From Agarophyton chilense (taxonomy: Eukaryota > Rhodophyta > Florideophyceae > Gracilariales > Gracilariaceae): a stretch of DNA of 64,000 nt. The notes beneath the pieces were generated by a model, which saw only the letters and a list, made by a program, of their open reading frames with translations, did no database searches and was not told the DNA's origin. Location: contig JARGXX010000088.1 in NCBI GenBank assembly GCA_030374765.1, positions 1,240,001 through 1,304,000 on the forward strand, given 5' to 3'. The translations under genes were made by a program, and so were the position numbers. Numbering within the stretch: position 1 is the first letter of the stretch; each line of letters begins with the position of its first letter. Shown piece after piece: positions 56,163-64,000 of this stretch.

Positions 56163-57020
56163 ATGAGCTCAACGACCGCCTCCGTCACCGTCTCCCCTTT
56201 CCGTACCGTTGCGCTTGCTCCCGCCGCTCCACAAACTGCTCCCGCCCCACCTGCTGCTCCCGTTTCTACACCTTCGACTAATGCATCCGCAGCACCTAAA
56301 CCTACTCCATTGCCTGCAGCCAACGGCAAACAGTCCCCTAAGAAAGGGGGCAAAGGACGTTCAGGCGCACCCAATTATAATAGAGATGATATCCAATCCT
56401 TGCTCGACATCGTTGAAAAAGTAGAACCAATCGGTTCTAACTTGTGGGCAGTGGTGGCTACTGAATTTTCGCAGTGGAGCATTGCAAAAGCCCAACCGAT
56501 TCGGGACCAAGACTCGCTGAAGAACAAATTTGACAAGCTGTGCAACGCGAAGAAAAATATTGGTCGTGAAATTCAAGGGAAGATTGTCGCAATCGTTTTG
56601 GGTGATGAAAAAGAGCCTGATGCCGTGGATGTGGGGGAGAATTCTATCACGGAAGGTCAGAAGAAGAGCCAGGAGAATGAAACTATCGGAGGAAGAGAGA
56701 AGAGACGTGCAGTTGGCGTAGGAGGGCTGCCATCCAAGAGGGGAAAGACAGAAGAGGTGTTGGTGGAGAACGTGGAGAAAATGGACGGGTTTATTGGTAT
56801 GATCGCGAACTCAATGCACTCTGGGAATGATTCTGAAGCCCTAACAGCTACGCAAGAATACCTGATTGTAAACGCTGTGACGCAGGAGGTTAAAGTGTTA
56901 AAGGATGAAGTTAATCAGAGCATGCATGACACACAAGCTATGGTTGCTGGGATGAATTTGGTTCTCCAGCAGCTTGTGGCGAAGATATCCGGCGGGGGCT
57001 CGAGCGTGAATCTGCAGTAA
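56163..57020 (+). CDS. Myb/SANT-like accessory protein of the Harbinger element
   Basis: 285 residues from ATG 56163 to TAA, intact. Residues 1-50 are Ala/Pro/Thr-rich and probably disordered. A basic patch ('GKQSPKKGGKGRSGAPNYNR') leads into a trihelical Myb/SANT-like domain (about 70-131) with 'NYNRDDIQSLLDIVEKVEPI' and 'GSNLWAVVATEFSQW' and then 'DSLKNKFDKLCNAKK'. These are typical of the DNA-binding protein that accompanies PIF/Harbinger transposases, helps their nuclear import and binds element ends. A likely nuclear signal ('GREKRRA', 'SKRGKT') and a C-terminal coiled coil ('EVKVLKDEVNQSMHDTQAMV') follow. It converges with the transposase gene. Confidence 0.88.
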   Translation: MSSTTASVTVSPFRTVALAPAAPQTAPAPPAAPVSTPSTNASAAPKPTPLPAANGKQSPKKGGKGRSGAPNYNRDDIQSLLDIVEKVEPIGSNLWAVVATEFSQWSIAKAQPIRDQDSLKNKFDKLCNAKKNIGREIQGKIVAIVLGDEKEPDAVDVGENSITEGQKKSQENETIGGREKRRAVGVGGLPSKRGKTEEVLVENVEKMDGFIGMIANSMHSGNDSEALTATQEYLIVNAVTQEVKVLKDEVNQSMHDTQAMVAGMNLVLQQLVAKISGGGSSVNLQ

Positions 57021-57150
57021 CAGAAAGAACCAGAGCGGTTCTCTACTTCCCATCGTTTCTGCTCGCGCGGGCCCTACCATGCGGGGCTAAGTCCAGGTAA
57101 AGCTCGCCTGCTCGCATTCGCGGACTTTACTTCTCGGGCAGGACCCGCAC

Positions 57151-58296
57151 TCAGGATGATTCGGAAGCAGTACCGTAGGTGGACGAGATTTGATTGCGCC
57201 CCATTAGACGTGTGCGACAGTTCAATAAACGCACGGTGATTTCTATGACGATTCTGCGCCTCATCGAGTCGGATGTGAGTGTTTTCTAAAGGCGTTGAAA
57301 CGGGCCTTTTATAGCTCGGATTCCCCAATCTGCGCTCTGTCTCTCACTCGGCATTACACGTTGCATATTTAAATCTATAGCCGCAAGTTCTACCGACTCC
57401 GGTATGTCGCTAGTTTCGTTTGGTTTACGCGCACGCAAAATCTTTCCATTCGTACATGAGGTATTGTTAACAAACGCAGAGTCTCCCAATATAGCCATTC
57501 CTGCGGGAGTCATTTAGTCGGATAGCTTCGGGTAGTACAAACCAGAAACACCGGCAAGCTTTGTGTCATACCAACTGCCCGGGAAGTTAATAGCGGCATG
57601 AATTATCTCCCCAAAGAAGTTGAAGACAAACAAATTTGTGACTTCTTCTTGTTGTGTATAGCCTTCGTAGTACGCGTTTTGCAAGTTGATATCTCCATAA
57701 TTCTGGCATCTAAACCTTCCACCATCCGTAATACCAAACACGTCCTTCAGCAGCGGTCCGAAATGAAGATTGTCTTCCAGAAGTGCATCAGAGGCTTTAT
57801 GAGCTTCTACAGTAGGCCATCGGATTTCAAAAAGCAGAGCTGGATCCTGATTAATCTCTTTCAGTAGAACATCAAGTGAGTGGTCGAGCCAAACACTCAT
57901 TGACGATGGGACTATACTAAAAAAGGGACACAGCTGATACATATTGCAGCTGGTCTTCAGATAGTATAGCGAAAGTCCAAGCAAATCTACGGATTGCATG
58001 ATTGGTTTTCGTCCCTTTGTAGTATTGCTGGTTCTGTAAGGGCTCCCGTAGTTGCAGGTTGAACGAGTGGAGACGAACAGCGGCAGTAATGTCTGAAAGA
58101 CAACACGTCGTGTGAAGTTGATAACGACAATGAAATCACTCTCTGTACCAAGGTGCAAAAGTCGTTGCCATGGTGTTTCATCGCCTTCATTATTGGGGTG
58201 CAGCAGTCCCTGAATTTTGTGCGGAGCCAGTTCGTGGGACCTTCTTGGGCGTCTCGGACGTTTTCTTATCGTCACAAGGACGCTTAACGTGATCAT
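57151..58296 (-). pseudogene. Harbinger (DDE) transposase with two in-frame stops
   Basis: A single frame of 381 codons from ATG 58296 to TGA 57151-57153, interrupted by TAA at 57514-57516 (codon 261) and TAG at 57286-57288 (codon 337). A basic N-terminus is followed by the DDE_Tnp_4-type core: 'FGITDGGRFRCQNYGD' (first Asp, residue 191), 'NAYYEGYTQQEEV', 'INFPGSWYDTKLA' (second Asp, 244) and 'AILGDSAFV' (third acidic position). Then comes 'RQSADWGIRAIKGPFQRL', where families usually have Glu but Asp is found here. The usual C-terminal block ('RTRLMGRNQISSTYG') lies beyond the TAG. No frameshift is seen, so inactivation is recent. The enzyme would cut and paste the element using the TIRs. Confidence 0.88.
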
Positions 58297-58330
58297 AAAT
58301 GCTCCTACCGCCGCCGAAAGAACCGCTTTT

Positions 58331-58362
58331 GCCTGACGTGAAATTATTTCGTCACGTCAGGC
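58331..58362. repeat. Perfect 11-bp stem in Harbinger subterminal region
   Basis: GCCTGACGTGA and TCACGTCAGGC flank a 10-base loop, just upstream of the transposase start. It could be a binding site for the Myb or transposase protein, or a promoter element. Confidence 0.6.
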
Positions 58363-58484
58363 GTTTGGCGGGCTGTTTGGAACTCTGAAAGAACCCTTGA
58401 AGGGTCCTTTCAAAATGGCAGATTTGGTTCTGCACAGGTCAAAAATTGAGCAGTTTTATTGGCTCTAATTTGACCAGGCGGCGA

Positions 58485-58506
58485 TTTGATTATTTCTGCA
58501 TTCACC
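58485..58506 (-). repeat. Right terminal inverted repeat of Harbinger element
   Basis: Reverse complement of 55955-55976, followed by TATT. Confidence 0.88.
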
Positions 58507-59220
58507 TATTGCCTGGATAGCTATGTTGGAGCGCAAACTTCTGAAATTTTTAGTGGAATTGCAGTTCGCGCAAGTTCATACCAGTGGCACTGTGAAAAAT
58601 TTTTTTCTTGGAAATTTCGTTTCCATTGACCCTCGAACCAACAGCGCTAGTCGCATTTCGATGCTTTTTGAATGTTTCCTTCCCTTTCTCTCGTTTTTCT
58701 CATTCACGAACGTCACAAGCATCACCGGTCAGCAACAAATTTGGTCAAAACACATTTCTTTCATCAACTACCTTCCGCCACAATGGAACCCGGAACTCAT
58801 TTGGCATCCGGACATTGCCTCTCCGGAAACCACATCGCATAAAACTTCCGGGGTACACTCTCTGCCCCCTCCCGCCACTTTCCTAGGCTCACTGAGTTCT
58901 CTCCATCTCCGCACTCATTCTTCGCATTCCCTAAACGCCCCATCGCCCCCAACCTCCTCCACCTCCCACTCAACACTCTCCGATTTCCTCTCCCCCTTCC
59001 GTTCTTCATCAATCTTTCGTCTCACTCACTGTCTCGAATCTACCCCATTTATCACCATCGTCTTCCCCTCTCTCCCTTCATTCCCTCCATCCCCCTTCAA
59101 CCCTTCGACCGGTTTTAAACAAGACTCATTCTCAGTATCCTCTTCCTCTGTTCTTCCTCTTTCACCCCCTTTGTCCCTTCGCAGTTTCTTCAAAGCCCTT
59201 TCCAACTACAAAACACGACC
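58507..59220. other. Flank of Harbinger element, no confident gene
   Basis: The plus-strand frame 58523-59230 is open for 235 codons, but its product is Ser/Pro/Leu-rich low complexity from residue 100 on, and the opposite strand reads more like protein. It is probably not coding. Confidence 0.35.
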
Positions 59221-60175
59221 TTACAACTGACGCTCTCTCCCTCTCATCTCCTTGGTCTTCAGCATCAGATGTTGCTCCCGTTTTCGTCCTCGCTCCCTCA
59301 CCACTTTCAACTCTCGCATAACGCGTTCCTCCATCTTTCTATTACGTTCCTTCATCGCCCTCATCTCCCTCACAAGACGCTCGCCCAGATTTTGCTCTCT
59401 CCCCATCACCCCCCTGACCTGCTTCGTAACGCGCTCCCCTACATCATGTTCCCCCTCCCTCACCTCCTCCATCACTTTTCGCGCAAACACCTTCCCAACC
59501 CGCCGCATTCATTCTTCTACAGCCTTCATAATCTCCTGAGCGACAACCGAAATCTCCCCTTCCACCTCTACCCCGTAGCTAGCCTTGCACCTCTTCAATG
59601 CACCCCTCTTCCCACTCGAAACGAACCCCAGCAAATACACCCTTTGGCTGTGCATCTTCATCTTCCGCCTCACTAAAACACAGCTGGAAGATCTTTTTCT
59701 CCCTCAACAAGCTCTTCAGTTCCTTCTTTGGCATGTTTTTCAACACCCAAATCAAAGTCGAGGTGTTTAGAACAGCCGAGGAACCCGCTCCAGCGCCATT
59801 CTGTCTCTTCTTCGGAGGTGGCACCCATTCCCTCGAATCTACTGGAGCTTCAGAAGCTTTTCTCTTCTTGCCCTTCGACGATCTCGTCCTCCCCCCGGTA
59901 ACTCGTGTCTCGCCCACAATAATAACCTCTTTCTCTGAAACGTCTTCATCGTCCATAATCATGTTCTTCCTCCTGGATAGTAAGCGTGGTGTGGAGTTTT
60001 TTAGATAGCCCATCTTAGTCTCCATCGACACGCTTTGTTCCCCCTGCATCAGCTTTCACGAGCTCCATGTTGTGCTTCTCCACCACCACTACCTCCTTGA
60101 AGTGCACACTAAACTCCTTCTCCAGTTTGCTGTGGTCAGTGTCTCCGGAATGCTAGTTTTTGGCGCCGGTCCGCT
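59221..60175 (-). pseudogene. Frameshifted coiled-coil protein
   Basis: Coherent minus-strand peptides in successive frames: 'LEKEFSVHFKEVVVVEKHNM' (about 60050-60140); a nuclear-looking part (59579-60049) with 'KEVIIVGETRV', 'GGRTRSSKGKKRKASEAP' and 'WVPPPKKRQNG'; then, after a frame change, 'GEISVVAQEIMKAVEE', and finally a long Arg/Glu/Met coiled coil (59221-59508, 'LVREMRAMKERNRKMEERVM'). The joint pattern, a basic nuclear signal followed by a heptad-rich end, resembles Myb-like or chromatin-associated transposon accessory proteins, but no Myb domain is visible. It is either a broken gene or a gene with introns that I could not place. Confidence 0.4.
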
Positions 60176-60299
60176 ATTTTTTGCAGAGGGTCTCGCAGTT
60201 ATTTTTTTACTCTTACTATTCTACGTACTACTCTCTCCTCAGAAAGAGCAAAAAATTTTGTGTCATTTGTATCAATTTGCCCTCATTTCATGCCTATAT

Positions 60300-60773
60300 C
60301 TAAGCAGACAGAAGAGTTTTCCAATCATAATTAGAGCCGTATTTCATGAACAGCTCTTGGTCTGCTCCAATGCCATTGTTAACCACCAGAGACAGTAGGT
60401 CGAGTGCTTTCAATGATATAAAGGTACTTACGAAAGCTTTCATTTTTCTAAGGATTACATTGAAAAACATCCGACAAGCGTTGCAATGCGAAACTAAATC
60501 GAAGTCGGCATCCTTTTCATTGTACCTGGGGTCTTTGAATATCCCTGCGACACAAAAAGGTGCAGGAACGACCCAAACCACTGGTTTCTTTCTATTTTCA
60601 CCTGCATTCTCTGCGAGACAAAAAAACACATCCCCGTCTAGCTCTGTTTCCATACGATACCGCTGAAATCTTTGGGGAGCTGCCCCAAGCATCCCCTTTC
60701 CGTACGTGGTATGCAATTTATTGCGCTTGCTCAAATAGTGATGTACCAGCGTTCCGTAGAAGTTGTAACGCAA
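60300..60773 (-). CDS. SET-domain-like C-terminal fragment
   Basis: A 157-codon minus-strand frame without an ATG near its start (the first Met is within 'GKGMLGAAP'), so it is a partial or 3' exon. The end reads 'LVVNNGIGADQELFMKYGSN' then 'YDWKTLL'. This resembles the close of SET methyltransferase domains, where a GxELxxDYGxxYW pattern follows a beta strand. Upstream, 'PVVWVVPAPFCVAGIFKDPR' and 'DFDLVSHCNA' are coherent but the catalytic Asn-His is not evident. SET domains methylate lysines, usually on histones. Tentative. Confidence 0.35.
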   Translation of the reverse strand: MRYNFYGTLVHHYLSKRNKLHTTYGKGMLGAAPQRFQRYRMETELDGDVFFCLAENAGENRKKPVVWVVPAPFCVAGIFKDPRYNEKDADFDLVSHCNACRMFFNVILRKMKAFVSTFISLKALDLLSLVVNNGIGADQELFMKYGSNYDWKTLLSA

Positions 60774-60807
60774 TGACGGGTTAAGTCAGCGTTCGGGTCT
60801 CGACGGA

Positions 60808-60862
60808 TGGTAGCGTGGTAGAGCGGGTCCTAAGGTTCGAACCCTAGACGGCGGCACTCCCA
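60808..60862 (+). tRNA. Truncated tRNA-like sequence
   Basis: GGTAGCGTGGTAGAGC resembles an A-box/D-arm and AGGTTCGAACCCTAG is a perfect T-arm B-box, but only about 10 nt separate them. The anticodon arm is therefore missing and this cannot be a working tRNA. It is a relic or a SINE head. Confidence 0.35.
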
Positions 60863-61614
60863 GAGTACTTGATGCAATGGGATGGCGCTTACTGCGTAGT
60901 CCTACAGGTTGGAGCTACGGAAACGATGGCTTGAAGACCAAAGGGAGGAACTAATATACCAAAGTTTAGTATCCTAATGGTACCCACCGTACTCTAATGG
61001 AGAAGCGTCACTTGAGCCAAGTAAATAGTACTGGCGAGGCGCTGGGATCTCCCTGGCACTGTAGTGTTAATCTATTACACTAATTAAATTAAATTAATAA
61101 TCTACATGAGTCCACCTGAGGTCGACCGGTACACGTGTCAACTGCAAGATCCTTCAGGGCCCGGCGGCTTACCGGGCTCAACGGTAATTATCGCTCCTTC
61201 ACATATCTCCCTCCTTAGGATTCGACCGTCACGGTGAAGTCCAGATGGTTTCTTAACTGCTCCAGGGGACGCGTGCACTTCATTGCTCTCGGTACCATTG
61301 GGTGCGGCGGTACGTCGCGTTGTCACCGCCTGCAAGGATGCGGGGATTCGTGAGCCGACCATTGGCGCCGAAGGGCAATTAATTTGCCGAAGGATTGAAA
61401 CTGTCGCACGCCATGAGCGCTGGCCATAGGTGCATCGCCGGCGTATTCCTCGCGTCGCGTTGCCGAGACGGTCAATTGGGTTCTTCCTTCGTCTCCGTTC
61501 TTCCCTTGGCGACCCTCCAGGCTTCGTCCACCGTGGTTCACGCCTGTCAGTCAGTTAGGGTCAACTCCGTTATTTCGTCTTTTCCTCGTGGTACCTTTCC
61601 ATTGGTTGCGGGCG
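60863..61614. other. Upstream region of the 61.6 kb gene
   Basis: Contains TAGTGT-TAATCTATT-ACACTA, a small inverted repeat at about 61064-61084, followed by AT-rich TAATTAAATTAAATTAATAA. GC content rises after about 61130. No gene is seen; it is a likely promoter/5' UTR. Confidence 0.4.
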
Positions 61615-63663
61615 ATGCCGAAATCACCTTATAAGCCCGCCGGATACGCCGTACTTCCTTCAGACTATGTCGCCTCCACCGGCTCTCCCATCTATTTCCC
61701 GGCGGACCACCATGGGACGAGCGGTACCATGGCCTCAAACAACCCAGCGGGGAGCTCCTCGGGATACCAAGTGGCCTACGAGCGTCCGAGGGACCGCTAT
61801 GACCATACAATCGGAAGAAACACGCGGGTAGTGCGTCATGCCATTCTGCCGTTATCAGTGGAAGAATACCAAAGGTTTGCCAAGATACCCGACATCCGGA
61901 GGGGAAGCAAGAGCGCGCGCAGCGTCTCTTGGTATAACCGATGGTTGCATTGTCCTGTGGATCCGCGTTCGGCGACGCGATGTCGCACACTCGTCCAAGC
62001 GGATATGCCGTACGTCCGCTGCGAGGAAGAAGCCGACTACCAGTTCAGGGTGAACAAACTCCTTTCGGACCTATACACGGACTTCATCTCATCTCATGTG
62101 CGCTTTCCTCGGGTTGGTCACAACCTCTTGGCGCTTATGTGCTTCCGGCCATCGTACGACCACATATTCTGGATGTCCAACTTGGTGTATTGGGACGAGA
62201 TGCACCAGCCCGATGGTCGTCTACGTCAATCCTTGGGGTTCTTCTTTTGTTGGCATCAAGTGGAATTCCACGACATGAGCGCCGACAAACGCCTTCTGTT
62301 GTACCTTTCCCTACCCCATGAGGACGAGAACCAATGGGCCATGTATTGGCGTGTCTCGCCGCTCTTTCTGGTTCCCAAGCCGTCCGTGGTGGCGTACCAC
62401 TCGTTTCACCTCATGGGCGCTGACCATGACCGAAGGTACTGGCTGTCCTGGCAGGTGCTCTTCGTCGAGTTCGGCGTGATTTCCCTTATGGCCTTTCTGG
62501 ATACCGCCAAATACGGAATCCGGGGTAATGTCCGTTCGGAGGATTGGAGGGTGTGGTATGATGAGAACATACCCGGTCCTCGAGGTCACCTAATCTCGCT
62601 CCCGGACATTATGATCCGTTTCTTAAGGAACATGGGAATACAAAACATCGTCCGTGGGACTCAGTTCCACGTCGAGGAGACCGAGGCCCTTTTGGATCAT
62701 GTCCTACAGGTGGAGTGGGGCAAGACTCCCGGGTTTCTTTGGTATGAATGGGATACTGACTCATTCACGCCGATTCCGCTGCATCCGCAGGGTCGGGACG
62801 ACGCCCGTGCCTATCCCGCCAAGCCCTTGAGGAATCAACCATCGGACATTCCGAGGCGTCATATGCCCCACTATTATCCAAAGGCCATTGGACTCGATCC
62901 TCTTTGCTTCGAGCCTGATGTGGAAGCCGCGCCGTTAGTTCCTGCTGGCATGTCCGACGGAGAATCCTTTGGTGAAGATCCCTTCGTCTTACCCGTGGAG
63001 GGCGTTCATCCTCAAGTTGAGTCCGACGTTGCATTGCAAACCGGTTCTCCTCCTTCAGTTCCTCCAGGCGCTGCTCCTCAGGATGAGCTCTCGTATGAAC
63101 CGCCCGTTGCACAAGTGAATATTCCTCCTGGCGAGGTTACCGACGAAACCGAAAGTCCTGTAGGCGAGGCACTTGCTCAGACGTCCACCGGGGGCGTCGA
63201 AATCGCTCCGTCCTCTCCGTTGGTCCACTTTCCCGCTTCGGTCACGGCTGCCGCCGCAGACCTCGTTCATGTCTGCCGTACCGTTAGTATCACGGCCTCG
63301 ATGGACATTGCGACAGTCCTGAGGGAAGCATGCTCCTCGGCGCGTCACTCGGCTCGCTACGCCGCTGTTGTCCAACAGGCTCCGAACCTGAAGACCGCCA
63401 TGGTCAATATCCTGCGACAGATTGCTCAGGCGATGTCCCAGAGGGTTACTGCCGACTTGGATGCATGGTATGGTCTCAATTTGAGTGACCGGGAGGTTTT
63501 CGATGGTGACAATAGTTCCTCAGGGGAATCTCCGCCGAAGAAGCGTGCTCGGCTCGCTGGTGCAGGTCTTATTGGTACAGTAGGCTCCTCGAGTGATCCT
63601 AGCCTCCGTTTCGCTCCTGAAGGATCCAATGAGGAAGGCAGAGTTACTTCTGAGCCGTCTTAG
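61615..63663 (+). CDS. Unknown 682-residue protein, intact single exon
   Basis: The start is ATG 61615 ('MPKSPYKPAGYAVLPSDYV'); the frame extends to 61588 without another ATG. It ends with TAG at 63661-63663, followed by an AATAAA at about 63742. The N-terminal two thirds are globular, rich in Trp, Tyr, His and Arg: 'YNRWLHCPVDPRSATRC', 'RFPRVGHNLLALMCFRPSYD', 'WMSNLVYWDEMHQPDGRL', 'FFFCWHQVEFHDMSADKRLL', 'LSWQVLFVEFGVISLMAFLD'. Residues about 430-560 are acidic, Pro/Ser/Val-rich and probably disordered. A helical Ala-rich segment ('CSSARHSARYAAVVQQAP') and a nuclear signal ('PPKKRARLAG') close it. I recognise no family. The nuclear signal and full-length frame suggest a nuclear protein, either host or a gag-like product of an unknown element. 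Codon use is GC-rich, unlike the surrounding debris. Confidence 0.7.
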   Translation: MPKSPYKPAGYAVLPSDYVASTGSPIYFPADHHGTSGTMASNNPAGSSSGYQVAYERPRDRYDHTIGRNTRVVRHAILPLSVEEYQRFAKIPDIRRGSKSARSVSWYNRWLHCPVDPRSATRCRTLVQADMPYVRCEEEADYQFRVNKLLSDLYTDFISSHVRFPRVGHNLLALMCFRPSYDHIFWMSNLVYWDEMHQPDGRLRQSLGFFFCWHQVEFHDMSADKRLLLYLSLPHEDENQWAMYWRVSPLFLVPKPSVVAYHSFHLMGADHDRRYWLSWQVLFVEFGVISLMAFLDTAKYGIRGNVRSEDWRVWYDENIPGPRGHLISLPDIMIRFLRNMGIQNIVRGTQFHVEETEALLDHVLQVEWGKTPGFLWYEWDTDSFTPIPLHPQGRDDARAYPAKPLRNQPSDIPRRHMPHYYPKAIGLDPLCFEPDVEAAPLVPAGMSDGESFGEDPFVLPVEGVHPQVESDVALQTGSPPSVPPGAAPQDELSYEPPVAQVNIPPGEVTDETESPVGEALAQTSTGGVEIAPSSPLVHFPASVTAAAADLVHVCRTVSITASMDIATVLREACSSARHSARYAAVVQQAPNLKTAMVNILRQIAQAMSQRVTADLDAWYGLNLSDREVFDGDNSSSGESPPKKRARLAGAGLIGTVGSSSDPSLRFAPEGSNEEGRVTSEPS

Positions 63664-63920
63664 TGAGTCCTGTTGGTGCTTGGAGCGCTTTCGTGTACCT
63701 TGAGGTCATGACGAGGGCTGTTAGGCCTCTGCTAGTTAGTCAAATAAAGTAATGCGTGTGCTTTCCAAATGTCGATCCTGTATTCCTCAAACGTGCATGC
63801 CCCCGGACGGCGTCCAAACCTTGAGAGCTTCCTCAGGTCTTCTTCAGGGGTCTCCTCAGGATTGAAGTTGTTACCTGATGTGGGAGCTACGGCGGACCAT
63901 CGTGTCGGGAGACATATGGA

Positions 63921-63956
63921 GAGGCGTTTTGGGAGGCGTTTTGGGAGGCGTTTTGG
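63921..63956. repeat. 12-bp tandem repeat, three units
   Basis: GAGGCGTTTTGG three times in a row. On the minus strand it lies in an open frame (63732-63998, running off the window) and would encode a Pro-Lys-Arg-Leu repeat. Confidence 0.85.
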
Positions 63957-64000
63957 TATTATTCGGGCCAATGGGTGTCCCGTCCTGAAGGTTGCCATCC

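Larger units (their letters stand above)
55954..58506. mobile_element. PIF/Harbinger element with both genes and TIRs
   Basis: The terminal inverted repeats GGTGAATGCAGAAATAATCAAA face inward at 55955-55976 and 58485-58506 (22 of 22 identical, with a few more matches inward: CCACC versus TCGCC). TATT occurs on both sides (55950-55953 and 58507-58510) and may be the target duplication; Harbinger elements usually duplicate three bases, so TAT or ATT within it is possible. Inside are a Myb/SANT-type gene (plus, 56163-57020) and a DDE transposase (minus, 57151-58296) in convergent orientation with a 130-bp gap. This two-gene content is diagnostic of PIF/Harbinger. Both TIRs and both genes are present, but the transposase has two nonsense codons. 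Confidence 0.9.

Noticed and set aside
57151-58296. Reassigned stop codons, because TAA and TAG occur inside a well-kept transposase
   Set aside because: The ELL-like gene and ndk end in TAA and the 61.6 kb gene in TAG at positions that give sensible proteins, so the standard code holds and the stops are nonsense mutations.
58523-59230. 235-codon plus-strand gene right of the Harbinger element
   Set aside because: Most of the product is Ser/Pro low complexity, and no domain or conserved pattern is visible.
61138-61541. Minus-strand reading frames upstream of the 61.6 kb gene
   Set aside because: GC-rich chance frames overlapping each other, without motifs.
1-64000. CRISPR arrays, rRNA genes, bacterial operons or replication origins
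   Set aside because: Looked for and not seen; the window is eukaryotic with spliced genes and retroelements.

Overview
This is eukaryotic nuclear DNA. Most of it is transposable-element debris, and the few real genes sit mainly in its right third. The evidence is a canonical spliced gene (nucleoside diphosphate kinase with GT-AG introns), an RNA polymerase II elongation factor (ELL-like), chromovirus, copia, Tc1/mariner and PIF/Harbinger elements, and no operons or Shine-Dalgarno sites. The mix of element types and the small GC-richer gene islands would fit a red alga, with an oomycete or early-diverging fungus as alternatives. The sequence alone does not settle this.

Layout. 1-9.5 kb: remains of two different Ty1/copia-order elements on the minus strand (1-2.6 kb and 3.4-5.5 kb), two copies of a roughly 0.6 kb dispersed repeat, and an unassigned coding stretch near 7.3-7.8 kb. 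9.5-15.6 kb: one young Ty3/gypsy chromovirus with near-identical 452-bp LTRs. It has gag, a canonical -1 slippery site, protease, RNase H-integrase-chromodomain and an extra 3' reading frame, but its reverse-transcriptase core has been deleted. 15.6-22.6 kb: two diverged copies of one gag-like element face each other, and within them an 869-bp inverted tract is almost identical. 22.6-45 kb: AT-rich decayed DNA with two Tc1/mariner relics, a broken gypsy-like pol, a decayed unclassified transposon-like reading frame, and a further copy of the dispersed repeat. 45-51 kb: a gene island with the ELL-like factor, ndk, and one unrecognised 366-residue protein. 51-55.9 kb: little coding signal. 55.95-58.5 kb: a structurally complete PIF/Harbinger element with recognisable terminal inverted repeats, a Myb/SANT accessory gene and a convergent transposase carrying two nonsense codons. 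58.5-61 kb: decayed coiled-coil and SET-like coding fragments. 61.6-63.7 kb: an intact 682-residue unknown protein.

The most interesting item is ndk. The codons around its catalytic histidine lie on a predicted 9-nt microexon, and the histidine codon itself is split across the second intron. Other points of note are the patchy identity of the inverted pair (best explained by gene conversion), the chromovirus with fresh LTRs but no reverse-transcriptase core (presumably moved in trans), and the extra 3' reading frame in that element. All calls are by eye. Domain assignments rest on remembered family motifs, not on searches.
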